NCBI GenBank assembly: GCA_033782935.1
Contig: JAWQEG010002488.1
Span: 136,501-200,500 of the forward strand
Length of the DNA stretch: 64,000 nt
DNA from: Petrolisthes cinctipes
Taxonomy: Eukaryota > Arthropoda > Malacostraca > Decapoda > Porcellanidae
Direction: 5' to 3'
The notes under the pieces are model-generated. The model did no database searches and was not told the origin of the DNA. It saw only the letters and a program-made list of their open reading frames with translations. Shown here piece by piece: positions 47,395-58,626 of this stretch. A program made the position numbers and the translations under genes. How positions within the stretch are numbered: the stretch's first letter is position 1; every line of letters begins with the position of its first letter.

Positions 47395-50300
47395 GTTGAT
47401 TGATTGATTGATATTAGGCGCCGCAACAGCGAGGTCATACAGCACCAAAAAACGGTGATAGGAACGGGATGACGCCTGGCAGGAGGCCGAGAACTGGAGA
47501 CTGCTGCCTTAGCCAGGGCGTCAGCCCACTCATTCCCATCGACACCCACATGAGCCGGGACCCAACAAAATGTAACTCTACGGCCACGACGACCCAGGAG
47601 GACAAGCCACACGAGAATGTCCAACACCAGGGTATGGGAAGAGTTAAAATTGCACAAAGCCTGCAAGACACTACAGGAATCGCTAAAAATAGTAAAAGAA
47701 GGCTGAGGGAGAGTAAAAATCACTTGGAGGGCATATAAAATGGCCGAAAGCTCAACAGTTAAAATTGACATGACAGAAGGGAGCCTGCTGTCACGACAAA
47801 AGTCAGGAAAGACAACTCCAAAACCAACTCCAGCATCAGACTTTGACCCATCAGTGTACATAGGGAGGGACTCCTTGTGAGTGAAAGCATGTTCTAAAAA
47901 GAGGGAATGAGCCACTGGAGGAGGAAGATATTCCTTCTTGCCTGAAAAGCAGGTGCAGGGGAAAACCTCTGAAAGAAGCCATGGAGCCACCCTGGGGACC
48001 CACACAGGACAAATCAGGAAGTCATCAATCCCCATCTCCTCCATAGCCTTCCTGACCCGGAAGCCAAGGGGCCATGGTGTGCGAGAATATGAAAGGTAGT
48101 ACAGAAACATGATATCAGATGACACCGCCAAGCAGGGAAGGGAGTCAGGAAGTCGATGTAATCGATGCCAACAACGAACCATCAATGACTGGCGACGGAG
48201 ATCAAGAGGTGGCTCATTAGCGTCCACCAGGAGACTGGGGATTGGGGATGACCTGAAGGCTCCAGTCGCCAAACGTACTCCAGCATGATGAACAGGGTCT
48301 AAAATTCTGAGACGGGCATCCGTGATAGAGGAGTACACCTCACACCCATAATCGAGTTTCGACCAAATAAGAACACGGTATAGGCAGAGGAAGGTGGCCC
48401 GATCAGCCCCCCAGGACGTATGGCCCAGGACCCTCAACAGGTTAAGAGCCTGGAGGCAAGAGACCTTAAGTGAACATAAGTGGGGAACCCAACTCAAACG
48501 TTTGTCAAAAAGGAGACCCAAAAAATGAGTCTCCTCGACGCAACGTATCCAATAACCATACATGAATAGGGCCGGATTGGGGTGGACTCTTCGGATGTGG
48601 CCGAATTGCATAGCAACTGTATGGGCAGGAGAAAATTGAAACCTATGAGAACTAGCCCAACGTGACACTCTGTCGAGGGCAAGCAGTATGCGCCGCTCCA
48701 CAATTGACATTCAGGAAGCAGCAAACCAGACCCCCAGGTCATCAACGTACATCGAGATGGCTATACCATCCAAAAGGGATGATGCAATGGCATTAATTGC
48801 TACTGCAAACAATGTGACACTGAGGACGCTTCCCTGGGGGACCCCCTCCTTCTGTTCAACGGATGCTGAGAGGGCTGTACCAACCCTCACAGAAAATCTG
48901 CGACCACTGAGAAACTCCTTAAGCAAGCGTGGAAGGCGACCCCGCAGGCCATATGCATGTAGTTGCTGCAGGATGCCATATTGCCATGTAGTGTCAAAAG
49001 TTTTCTCTAAATCACAGACAACGTGTTGATGTCGTGCAAAGGCCTCACATGCAGCAGCTTCCAACCAGACCAGAGCACCTGTAGAGTGGAACGGTGTTTA
49101 CGAAAGCCAGACTGGGACGGAGACAGAAAAAGACCCCGTTCGAGGAAGTACACCAGTCTGACATTCACCATCTTCTCTAATAGTTTACAGAGACAGGAGG
49201 TCAAGGCAATTGCTCGGTAATTGAGGGCAACACTAGAGTCCTTCCCTTTTAGGGGAAAGGAAGGATGGTAGCATCCCTCCACCCAGAAGGGAAGACACCC
49301 TCTAGCCAGATTCTGTTATATAAAGCTAGAAGAAATGAGATCGCCTCCTCACCCAAATACCACAACATTGCATTTGGGATATTGTCAGGCCCAGGAGATG
49401 TGTCGCCAGAAAGAGAGAGAGAGAGAGAGCAGAATGCAGGTCTCTCAGGGTGAATATATGGTTATAACTTTCATTCTCCTTCCCTGAGAAATCTCAACTC
49501 ATGCTTGACAGCCAAATGTCAAGAGTCACTGCTGGAGACTCTAGCAAAAGCCTCCGTCATGGTGTTGGCCAATGTTAAATCATCCATGATCTTAATTCCA
49601 TCTTACGGACTCTCCTGAACACTTGGGTGAGTGGAGTTTTAGTATTAATTGAAGACACATAGGCCTTCCAAGATGCACGTCGTGCCTCTTTTAAAACTCC
49701 TCTAGTCCGAACCCTTGCTCGTCAGAAGACCTCTAAAAGAGTTGGGTCCCTACAATTGCGACGAAGACGAGAGAAAGCAGCGTGCTTCTCCCGCACAGCG
49801 GTAGTGCATACTGGTGACCACCAAGGGACAGGACGTTTGGGGAAGTAGCCAGAAGATATAGGGATAAAGTTGAGCACAGCAGAGTGGAGCATATCAGTGA
49901 AATATGTTACAGCCTCGTCAGAGGTACCAAAATCAGCTACAGAAGAGATCGAAGAAATTAGCTCTCTAAAAAACTGCCAGTTAGCCTTGTCTAATTTCCA
50001 CCTAAAAAGACGCGACTGTGGTTCGTACATGTTACCTTTTAAAAGTATAGGGAAGTGGTCACTGCCAAATAAATCGGGCAACACACTCCAAGTAAAATCC
50101 AACAGAGCACTCGGTGAGCAAAGGGAAATGTCAATGGCAGTAAAAGTTCCAGTAGGGCTATTAAAATCTGTCACATCTCTCGTATTTAAAACCCCTAATC
50201 CCTCATCCTCAATAAAAGAAGCCAATAAAACACCCCTGGGGTTAACCGAACTGTCACCCCACAGAGGATGACTACCATTAAAATCACCCAATAAAATAAA

Positions 50301-50690
50301 GGAAGAGGGAAGGTTCCTTACAAGACGGTTGAGATCACCCCTCTCAACTGTAACACAGGGAGAAAGGTATAAACTGCACACAGTGTATGGACGGCCCATA
50401 AAAACTTTAACTGCGACAGCCTGGAGCGGAGTGTCAAGCTCCAGGCTCGTGCATGGAATATCTCGGCGAACTAGGATGGCAGAGCCACCATGATGACCCT
50501 GCCCTTCAAATGAATTGGAATAAAATGCTGAGTATGCTGGAGGACTGGCAGGAATGTAGTCCCCAAGCATTGTCTCTTGGAGAGAAACACATGCAGGAGA
50601 GAAACTAGAGAGAAGAACGCGCAGTTCCTCCCAAGAAGCACCCAAGCCACGGCAATTCCACTGAAGAACCTTGAACGGTGTTACTTTAGT
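47395..50690 (-). pseudogene. nLTR-D ORF2: endonuclease - reverse transcriptase - RNase H
   Basis: The endonuclease begins near 50688 (FKVLQWNCRGLG), with VSLQETML, ILLGDFNGSHPLWG and GSDHFPI. The reverse transcriptase begins before 49300 (TSPGPDNIPNAMLW, NYRAIALTSCLCKLLE, SGFRKHRST, CDLEKTFDT where a second acidic motif is expected, EGVPQGSVLSVTLF) and has the catalytic MYVDDLGVW near 48745. RNase H: MYTDGSKSDAGVGFG, VELSAILYALQ, FSDSCSVLQAL, WVPAHVGVDGNEWAD. Lesions: stops at about 49722 and through 49280-49620, a frameshift near 49050 and a stop at 48711. Closest by layout to I-group LINEs. Confidence 0.8.
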
Positions 50691-50769
50691 ACTGATTTTT
50701 GGGAAGCCTCACGGAGGTACTTCCCACTACCACCTCGACCTGAGGGTTTACTCAAACAATATGATTGGT

Positions 50770-51020
50770 CTAATCCTGGGCCACTAGAAGAAGAGCGAAC
50801 CCGAGGAGACTACTAGTACTTGGGGCTGTAATTGGGACCCGTAGACGAATCCCTGAAGCATCTGATATGTTAGAAAAAGATGAAGGTATATGAGCTGGGA
50901 TATTCTTTGAAACAATTACATTAGTTTTGTCCTGTTCAGCAGTGGTATCACTGACACAGGCAGATACATCAACATCCATAATACAGGTGGTAGAATCACT
51001 CCGCTGCTCAAGCGGAAGAA
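50770..51020 (-). pseudogene. nLTR-D ORF1 C-terminal fragment (tentative)
   Basis: A minus frame of about 84 codons upstream of the endonuclease (LPLEQRSDSTTCIMDVDVSA, PSSFSNISDASGIRLRVP) ends at 50770. It is acidic, Ser/Thr-rich and without zinc knuckles. Assignment rests on position only. Codons beyond 51020 belong to the adjoining Penelope-like element. Confidence 0.35.
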
Positions 51021-51029
51021 AAAGTGAAT

Positions 51030-52110
51030 CTTTTGAAGTCACAACTTTGTGTTTCATCCAATGCTTTTTCTTTTAATGATAAATTCTTCATTCAGCGATT
51101 TGGCAATGCTATGGGGTCGCCATTATCCCCCATCCTTAGTAATTTGTATATGGAATTTTTTGAAACTGAGTTATCATCCAACATTGCACCCCCAAATATA
51201 ATATGGCATAGGTATGTAGATGACATTTTCTCCTTTTGGCCCAATAGTCTCAATAATTTTGAAGATTTCTTTTGCAAATGAAATGACTTGGTTCCATCTA
51301 TCAATTTCAAAATTGAATGGGAAATTGATGGGTCCCTACCCTTCCTTGATGTTTTGGTTACTAAAATTAATTACTTCCCTACTTTCACGGTCTATAGGAA
51401 ACCCACTCATTGTGATATGTACATTAATGATTCTATCAAAATGTCTGTCATATCTACCTTGTTTCTCAGAGCATTAAGAATTTGTAGCCCCCAAAATTTA
51501 GAGGTAGAAAACAACAAAATTTGGATTATATTCCGTAACTTGAAATATCCTGATTGGTTTATCAGAAAAGCTTATTATAAGGCTAGGAAAACCTTCTATG
51601 TTCCTAAATGTCAGTCAGAAAAGAAAACTTATTTATGTCTTCCTTATGTATAAAGTCTGGAAAAAATTCAGTCAGTTAGCAGAGAACTTGATGTAAACAT
51701 AGCCTTCAAATATACTTCTAGCATCAAAACCACTCTTGTAAGAAATAATGCCACTGTTCAGCCCCAAGCAGGAGTATACAAAATTCCTTGCAAAGACTGT
51801 GACTTAGTTTATATAGGTGAAACTGGGAGATCTTTAGATGTTAGAATGAAAGAACATAAACGAGATATGACGAATTGTAACACAAATAATGCTAACTTTG
51901 TCCATGCATATGACAACAACCACTGTATTGATTAGAATTCTGGTAAAATGATAATTAAGTGCAACAATTTCAAGAAACGTAGAATATGAGAATTAGTATG
52001 TATACAACACTATAAAAAACTTTAACTTAAATGAAGGTATGTTCAAACTAGATCCATTAATGAGAGCACTAGTGGTCACATCCCTCCCAGATGTGGGGTC
52101 GGGTCCCTGA
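51030..52110 (+). pseudogene. Penelope-like reverse transcriptase plus GIY-YIG endonuclease
   Basis: The reverse transcriptase keeps FIQRFGNAMGSPLSPILSNL, ETELSSN and the catalytic HRYVDDIF (51210-51235). Downstream FKIEWEIDGSLPFLDVLVTK, TVYRKPTHCDMYI and FLRALRIC, KYPDWFIRKAY are typical of Penelope polymerases. The endonuclease has VYKIPCKDCDLVYIGETGRS and R-x3-H (VRMKEHKRDM) near 51777-51870. Stops and shifts: TGA at 51279-51281, TAA at 51651, and others after 51930. The enzyme would cut target DNA and copy the element RNA. Dead copy. Confidence 0.8.
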
Positions 52111-52237
52111 AGAATGGCCAGGTCAGGTCGGTTGGGTGAGGTGAGGTGTGGTCTGTCTGTCATCAGAACACACCTTGTCCCTCCCTCCCCCTGTCAGCTA
52201 CTTATTTTCCTTTCATGTTTCATTCAACTCTCTACAG

Positions 52238-52269
52238 CTGAAGAGGGAGGTAGTTGCCTCCGAAACGTC
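52238..52269 (+). ncRNA. Hammerhead-ribozyme-like core of the Penelope-like element
   Basis: CTGAAGA at 52238, stem II GGAGG-TAGTTG-CCTCC (five pairs), GAAA at 52262 and ACGTC with the GTC triplet at 52267-52269. Same order as at 11794-11836, and in the position known for hammerheads in Penelope-like elements (terminal pseudo-LTR). Stem I is not complementary here (GACATC on the left side against CATATT), so this copy is probably inactive. Confidence 0.5.
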
Positions 52270-52352
52270 CATATTAAATACTTTTTGTCCATAAAAGAAG
52301 TGGGTTTTTCTTAGCATACATGGGCAAGTGTGTGTGTTTAAGTATACATGTA

Positions 52353-52515
52353 CAGTCGGCGGCAGAAGTCCTGTCGCCTCACCTGCTCCACCGAGACATG
52401 CAGTGTTCATGGACTCGAGAAATAAGCACGTTTTCTACACTTAATAATCTCGAGTCTATGAACATCGCGTGCCTCGGTGAAGCAAGTGAGGCGACAGGAC
52501 TTTTGCCGCCGACTG
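52353..52515. mobile_element. Tc1/mariner-type foldback MITE, 163 bp
   Basis: Nearly the whole unit is a palindrome: CAGTCGGCGGCAGAAGTCCT on the left; inverted on the right with one change, continuing GTCGCCTCAC and TTCATRGACTCGAGA. TA on both sides (52351-52352, 52516-52517) is the expected target duplication. No coding capacity. Confidence 0.85.
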
Positions 52516-52904
52516 TACAAGTGTGTGTTTGTGTGTGTTTAAATTAAGTATACATGTACAAGTGTGTGTTTGAATTAAGTATACATGGACAAGTGTGTGT
52601 GTGTGTGTGTGTGAGAGAGATAGAGAGAGAGAGAGAAATTATTCGTTAGTTGGTTGGTTCTGTGTATGAATGTGTGTTTGATTGTATGTGAGTATTTGAG
52701 TGTGTCAAGTAGGTACGATTGTGTATGTATGTATGTATGTATGTATTGGGTACACACTGTATGGAGCGCCTAGATTCCTCCAAAATAGGCCAGGAAACAG
52801 GACCAGATTGACAAACGTAATGGTGGCTTGTTGCTGGGAATAGTTAGTAGGAATCATTACCTCCAAAAAGGCCACCACGGGTCAATTAATGTCACTCTTG
52901 ATAA

Positions 52905-52979
<75 letters not shown>

Positions 52980-53524
52980 GCCATCATATGACCTTAGCTG
53001 TTGTGATGTAATAATACCGTAATAATAATAAGGTTGATGATGACAATAATAATAATTAACCATATTATATTTTCTGTTATTGCCATTATTTTTTGTACAA
53101 CATTTTTATCATTGACAGTGATGATGTTGATGATGTCGAAATAATATGCCGAAAAAAAACTTGTATATTTTCCACACTGATAATATCGTTGCTTTGAGAA
53201 TTCTATGTAAATTTGTTGTACTTATATAAATACAATGAGTGTGAGATTGGCATGCATAATTTGTAGGAGGGAAATGTAAAGAAATAAATATCCAAGTTTC
53301 GTAAATATTATATGTGTTGTCATAGTGATATTTGTAGTAGTAGTAGTAAAGGTAGAGGAGTCATTCGTAGTAGCAGTAGTTTTAGTAGTAGTAGTAGTAG
53401 TAGTTGTAGTTGTTGTTGAAATATTTAGGCTTTTGTAGGAATTACGATAGTGAAAACAGCTAATTTTGTTTAGGAATAAAAAAGACAATGAAACTATAAT
53501 ATGCGTCGTTCATAGTTAAACACT

Positions 53525-53558
<34 letters not shown>

Positions 53559-53677
53559 GAAATAACAACAAACAAATCACAACCAAATATTATACTCACC
53601 AAATATTTCATTTTTATAAAGTTATGAAGCAAATAGAAAAATCGGTACACGTAATAATAATATAAAAACAAAATGTA
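52516..53677. repeat. Microsatellite-rich stretch, no gene
   Basis: (GT)n near 52592, (GTAT)n at 52725-52745, (CT)n at 52907-52973, AGT/TAG trinucleotides at 53333-53405 and (ACA)n at 53524-53560. An R1-like fragment lies at 52767-52860. Confidence 0.8.
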
Positions 53678-53852
53678 CAGTCACGAGCACTAATAAGTAT
53701 CCAGATGTGCTTGGAATATCTACCTAGAGACAGTCAAATAAATACACAATAAGATCTCCTCCATTGGAAATATTTCGTTGCTGGTGAATTGGTGGACTGT
53801 TAAAAAAAAAACGCTTCAACCAAAGCTGTATCCATATTAGTGCTCGTGACTG
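53678..53852. mobile_element. Tc1/mariner-type MITE, 175 bp
   Basis: Terminal inverted repeats CAGTCACGAGCACTAATA and their complement (TATTAGTGCTCGTGACTG), TA duplication on both sides. Confidence 0.85.
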
Positions 53853-53863
53853 TACAGTACATA

Positions 53864-54173
53864 CAGTTGTGGTCAATAATAATCATCCACATATGGGTAG
53901 CTTTAACAATTTGCTGTCTAATGTTTTCACGTTCACATATAATGTTATTGTTTTAAGTAGTGTGTAGCTGCTTGTAGTAAATTAAAAGATGGTAGTTAAC
54001 GTGTGTGTGTGTGTGTGTGTTATTATTTTAAGTAGTGTGTAGCTGCTTGTAGTAAATTAAGAGATGGTACTTAACCTATTTATTGGAAAGTTTATCAGCT
54101 AAGGAACAGAGGGAAGCTGTCAAAATCTTACGTGAGTTACCCCTATATAGATGATTATATTTGACAACGACTG
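53864..54173 (+). mobile_element. Deleted Tc1-like element, 310 bp
   Basis: Left end CAGTTGTGGTCAATAATAAT; right end inverted CAGTCGTTGTCAAATATAAT; TA on both sides. A 74-base internal duplication (TTTTAAGTAGTGTGTAGCTG twice) is separated by (GT)n. A transposase start is kept at 54092. Confidence 0.75.
54092..54154 (+). pseudogene. Tc1-like transposase N-terminal scrap
   Basis: Twenty codons, LSAKEQREAVKILRELPLYR, then TGA. They resemble the first helix of the Tc1-type helix-turn-helix domain (L...QR...I..L). Support comes mainly from the surrounding Tc1-like ends. Confidence 0.4.
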
Positions 54174-54559
54174 TATATATAGCGTTTACAAACAGAAACA
54201 CGAGTACATCCAACTTGGGGCCGGATTCTCAAAGCAACTTAGGACATCCTATCTCATTTGGGATGTCCTAACTTCCCCAGGCGAGTTAGGTCCACATACT
54301 CAGAACACTAAGACATCATACTCAAAACAATTTCGGCATTGTGGGCAGCCATCTTGTGAGGACTTAAGACACGTAGATTTAGGACAGCTTCAGAGCAGTC
54401 CTAAGTGAAGTTAAGACATCGAAACACATAGAAAACGTTAAATTTGTCGAAAGAGCGATCCTCCCGTGGCTCTCCCCGTTGCTATCCCACCAAAACACCA
54501 TCACCCACGTCACGTGTGAACATTGTTGTTGTGGGAGAGCTGAATGAACTGAACACCGG

Positions 54560-54890
54560 GTGCTAAACGTGATAGAACTGTGGTTTGCGTATGAGAATAG
54601 GCGTCGCCTACAGAGGGAAAGAGTGTATAGGGATCCATTGGACCCACTACATGTTAGTGAAGAACATTTACTTCGCTATTATAGATTTCCTCGGCAAGAA
54701 ATCTTGAACTTGTGCCAGGAACTTGACCCACATGTTCGTCGACGAACGAGGAGATCTCATGCTATACCAACACACACGCAAGTGTTAGTAACTCTACGAG
54801 TAGCCTACTAGCTAGTGGAACCTTTCAAAGTGTGATTGGAGACTCTGCTGGAGTGACTCAGTCAAGTGTGAGTAGTGGTGAACTCGGTAG
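54560..54890 (+). pseudogene. HARBI1-like transposase, N-terminal part
   Basis: The frame reads RRRLQRERVYRDPLDPLHVS, LLRYYRFPRQEILNLCQELD and RRTRRSHAIPTHTQVLVTLR, then after a frameshift near 54805 LLASGTFQSVIGDSAGVTQS. This is the helix-turn-helix start of PIF/Harbinger transposases. None of the DDE residues is present; sequence after 54900 is non-coding. The upstream GTG at 54560 is unlikely to be the true start. Confidence 0.75.
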
Positions 54891-55017
54891 TACATTTGTT
54901 GGCTGAGAATGCTTCCAAACACGTAATAATATTGTAGATAATTTCTTTGTATGAAATAAACTTGGTAAAATGAAATAAATCCATTGTTGTTAATTAATGC
55001 ATCTCCTACTTATCTCA

Positions 55018-55790
55018 ATAACACTCTCAAAACTACATTTTACCAGTAATAAAGACTTTGTGAAAATATAATTCAGATTAGATTCAACTGTTTATTGTAC
55101 AAAAGCAGCACACTATAAAATTAAATACAATACAGAAATAAAATATTATCACAGCAACATGACACACCCAAAATATAATTACTTTTGAAAACAAAATTTA
55201 AGTTAGTGAGGTAGTGAGAGTTGTTAGCATAATCACTGTACAGCTACAATAACACTCAAAACTACATTTTACCAGTAATAAAGACTTTCTGAAAATATAA
55301 TTCTGTATTACATTCAACTGTTTATTGTACAGAAGCAGCACACTATAAAATAACCTACTGAGTTTGGCACATTATCACATTGTTTGTAAATATCAAAAAT
55401 GTTTTCTTCCTGAAGAAATTAATGTTTCTCATATCAAGTTTTTCCAACAAACTACTAATACTGATGAACAATACAGTACAGTATAGACAAGGGGCCGGAC
55501 ATTTGATTAGTTCAGGCCAAACTTGACTAAGCTAGAAAACTTAAAAATTAATACAATACAGAAATAAAATATTATCACAGCAACATGACACACCCAAAAT
55601 ACAATCACATTTGAAAACAAAATTAAAGTTAGTGAGGTAGTGAGAGTTCTGTTAGCATAATCACTGTACAGCTACAATAACACTCAAAACTACATTTTAC
55701 CAGTAATAAAGACTTTCTGAAAATATAATTCTGTATTACATTCAACTGTACAGAAGCAGCACACTATAAAATAACCTACTGAGTTTGGCA
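55018..55790 (+). repeat. Nested tandem duplication inside Harbinger-2
   Basis: ACATTTTACCAGTAATAAAG starts at about 55035, 55263 and 55691, and ACAGCAACATGACACACCC at about 55152 and 55580, giving a 428-base period with a shorter inner duplication. Confidence 0.8.
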
Positions 55791-56015
55791 CAGTATCACA
55801 TTGTGGCAGTGGATGAAAGGTTGAGGAAGGATGTGTACGATGCAAAAGTTGTGAGAGGAATGGTCCAATGCTCCGACCATTTTGCGGTGTTGGTAAGGAT
55901 GAAGGTTAGGGGTAAGTGGGAATATAGCAGGAGGAATGAAGGGGTAAGGAACAAGAGGGAGGTGGCTAGTGGGGAATGGTGATGTTGCCTGATGGTTCGT
56001 GACTTTGGATATTTT

Positions 56016-58626
56016 CTAACAGGCCTGAACTCTCAAAGTCAATATGTTCTGCAGTGATTGGGATGACTCCACAGACATTGTAGAGTGGCGTGTTGTGTCA
56101 TCTACTCCTGCCACCAAAATATCTTCCAAGTCCCTGATTGTCCCAGGAGGTAGAGGGTTCCAGGTGAAACGTCGTTGACAATGGCCTGGCTCTAGCAGCA
56201 CCAGAGGTAGACTGAGGCTCATCTGTAACAATAAGAAATGCTGTGGTGTTTATGTAATATGGTTACAATGAAAAAGGAACTGCGATGCATAGTGGGGGCA
56301 ATAAACACGGGGCCTTCCTCAAAGTCTCCTGTCTGCATTGCAGTTCCTTTGGTAATACTGTACATACATTTCACTGTCACCCAACATATATAAATACAAT
56401 CACTCTTGGCCTGAACAGCAAGAGAAAACAAACGTAAGTTACCTACATCACCATTCTGCATCTGCTGATTATTGTGTACAACAGTGGTTCTCACGGGTGC
56501 CGCGGCAACCTGGGGTGCCATGGACAGTGCCTAGGGGTGCCACAAGATTGTCATGAATTTTGTCTTGGCTAGATCATCTCAAGGTACATTTGTAAAACTG
56601 TTTGTAGCAGTCTGCCTATAATTAATTGTCGGTGTAGGAAGGTACTCGCTCTAATATTTTTCTAAAATATAGGTAGATATTTCCTTTTGCACACTTGTAA
56701 TAATAATAATAATAACGGCAATAGAATGTAATAGTACTCTTTGCATAACCAAATGTAACCACATGTATCTCACTAAATCAGGTTAGCTTTTGTTTGTTTT
56801 GCTTATTTGATTATCAGTGATTATCAGGCCTTTTTTTTTCTTCTTTTTATGCTAGTCTGCATTTATAACTCTTAAATTAATCTACTTCTAATATTCTGAA
56901 TCTAATTCTACTGATCAGTTTCTATGTTTGGGCATGTACTGTACCATCATATATTAATTTTGGTTTGAGTATGGATAATAATTTTAAATAATTAATTAAA
57001 GTAATTTAAACAGCTACAATTGTATATCAAAAGTTAATTCATGTGAGGAGGGGTGATGGTGAAAAAGGGGTGCCACAGAAAGGATTATATAAATTCAGGG
57101 TGCCATCACTGAAAAAAGATTGAGAACCACTGGTGAACAACATCTTCAATACAATATGTATTGCATCTCGTCAACCTACTGAAGATTACATAATGAACAT
57201 CAGCTAAGCTCAATAACATCTTCACTACCAATTATGCATCTACTTACTGGGTTGTGGTGCATGCTCATCAAGTGTCCCTGTCAACGGCATGGGTCTGACA
57301 ACACTACCAGCAGAGGTCGATGGCAGAGGCTCATCTGTAACAATAATATGTGCGGTGTTATGCAACAGTATATCCAGTACTAATGCAACATGTTTACTTT
57401 GAGCTTTTGTAGTAACAAACAACACATAATAACCATAATACTGCATGCATAAAAAGGACACAAATACAGTACAGAATTGGGGCCTTGCATTCCACTGCAC
57501 TCTATAAGTTATTTTAGACCTTAACGTACCTGACCTAACAATACAAAGTCACCGAGGAAAGCATGACAATCCCCTACACAGCCCTTCCACTATCTTCTTT
57601 GAGAGAACATAGTCACAATATGCACTCCGTAAAAATTAGCCTCTGTCTCGATGAGAGCAAGCATTGCCTCCTCTGTAGGCTTCCAGTCCTTTGTGTCAGG
57701 TATTCCACCACCTGTAAAAGCCATGAAATTACAGTCATATCTAAGATGAACAGTAGTATCGTTGCAGCATTGCTTTAAGTAGTCAAACTCTAGTACAGTA
57801 TACTGTATTGAGCTTCTTGAATGCTTAATTTCTTTCTGTATTGTGAAGTATAATTCTGCCAATCTTTCTCAATACATTACATTAGTAGATGGAATTCCTA
57901 AAACTATCCTACATCATATTTAATGATCACTTAAGGTAGCCTACATATTGTACCCAAAATTTCCGGTAAATTTTTAGTATCATGCTTTTCTTAAATTACA
58001 TACCTAACCTAATGGCTGAGTTAACAAATTCTATAATGCACACTATTAAAAGTATAATGCAAGAACAACTGAAAATATTTACTCTAATGCAGTTCTCTAA
58101 TATGTTTTTCCCAAGTCAGGTTTTGGGAATTAGCCTGACCTAACCAAACCTCAGAACCACAGCAGACTACCGGGACCTAACTGGGGCAAACCGTTATGAA
58201 GAAAGGTCCATATAGGTCTACTTGTGAGTAACAATGGAAGAAACAATCTACTACACAATGGCAATACAGTAAATAAATACCATAGAGAAACTAATATTTA
58301 ATGGTTATTATGAACATCAATTTTCAATGATGTAAGGACTTACCTGTCACTCTAATTTCACTCCTTTCCTTGGCTGCCTTCTTTATCACGTCGGACCTGA
58401 AAGTTCTGATTTTTTTCTTAACTTCCTGCACATCTCTCGAGACTCTGCTAATGCTGTTCACAGACTCGGTGACTGCCCTCCACTCATTGTCTTTCTCTTT
58501 AGCAGTTATTTCAGAGGATAATAAACCCATTTTCACTGTCTTCCTCATTGCCATTTCTTGCAGCATCATCAGTAACTCTTCGTCTGTGATGTTCGCAGCT
58601 GTTCTTTTCTTCTCTGGTGGTGACAT
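56016..58626 (-). pseudogene. Harbinger-2 Myb/SANT-like partner protein, four exons
   Basis: Exon 1 (58626-58344, ATG) encodes ITDEELLMMLQEMAMRK, KEKDNEWRAVTESVNSIS and VQEVKKKIRTFRSDVIKKA, a Myb/SANT-like domain as in NAIF1-type and Harbinger partner proteins. Donor G|GTAAGT. Exon 2 starts at 57711 (TTTTACAG) and continues in frame (GGIPDTKDWKPTEEAM). Exon 3 is 57334-57248 (EPLPSTSAGSVVRP, CCCA|GTAAGT). Exon 4 starts at 56222 (EPQSTSGAARARP, the same motif as exon 3) and meets a stop; an alternative frame runs to 56016. The donor of exon 2 is unclear. Exon 1 looks intact; whether the whole gene is functional is doubtful. Confidence 0.65.
56482..57132. mobile_element. Non-autonomous hAT element, 651 bp, in an intron of the Myb-like gene
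   Basis: Ends CAGTGGTTCTCA and, inverted, CAGTGGTTCTCA, with GGGTGCC words near both. Flanks GTGTACAA (56474-56481) and GTGAACAA (57133-57140) are an 8-bp duplication with one mismatch. AT-rich inside, no frame. Position between exons 3 and 4 leaves both splice sites intact. Confidence 0.85.

Larger units (their letters stand above)
47395..51020 (-). mobile_element. nLTR-D: RNase H-bearing LINE (I/R1-type)
   Basis: Minus strand: end of ORF1, then ORF2 with endonuclease, reverse transcriptase and RNase H, then a short 3' end GCGCCTAATATCAATCAATC with (AATC)n tail. Compared with a complete element it lacks most of ORF1, and the coding region jumps from RNase H straight to the tail (ORF2 C-terminus and 3' region missing). 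It abuts the Penelope-like element at 51020. Confidence 0.75.
51021..52315 (+). mobile_element. Penelope-like element, 5'-truncated, with GIY-YIG endonuclease
   Basis: The frame covers the catalytic half of the reverse transcriptase, the linker and the GIY-YIG endonuclease, then the conserved end LNEGMFKLDPLM, followed 200 bases later by a hammerhead-like core. The junction with nLTR-D at 51020 lies within coding sequence of both, so one of them was cut by a rearrangement or by the insertion. Confidence 0.8.

Noticed and set aside
56166..56180. Third GAAACGTCGTTGAC hammerhead-like word
   Set aside because: No CTGANGA core in front of it; it lies in the Myb-like coding exon.
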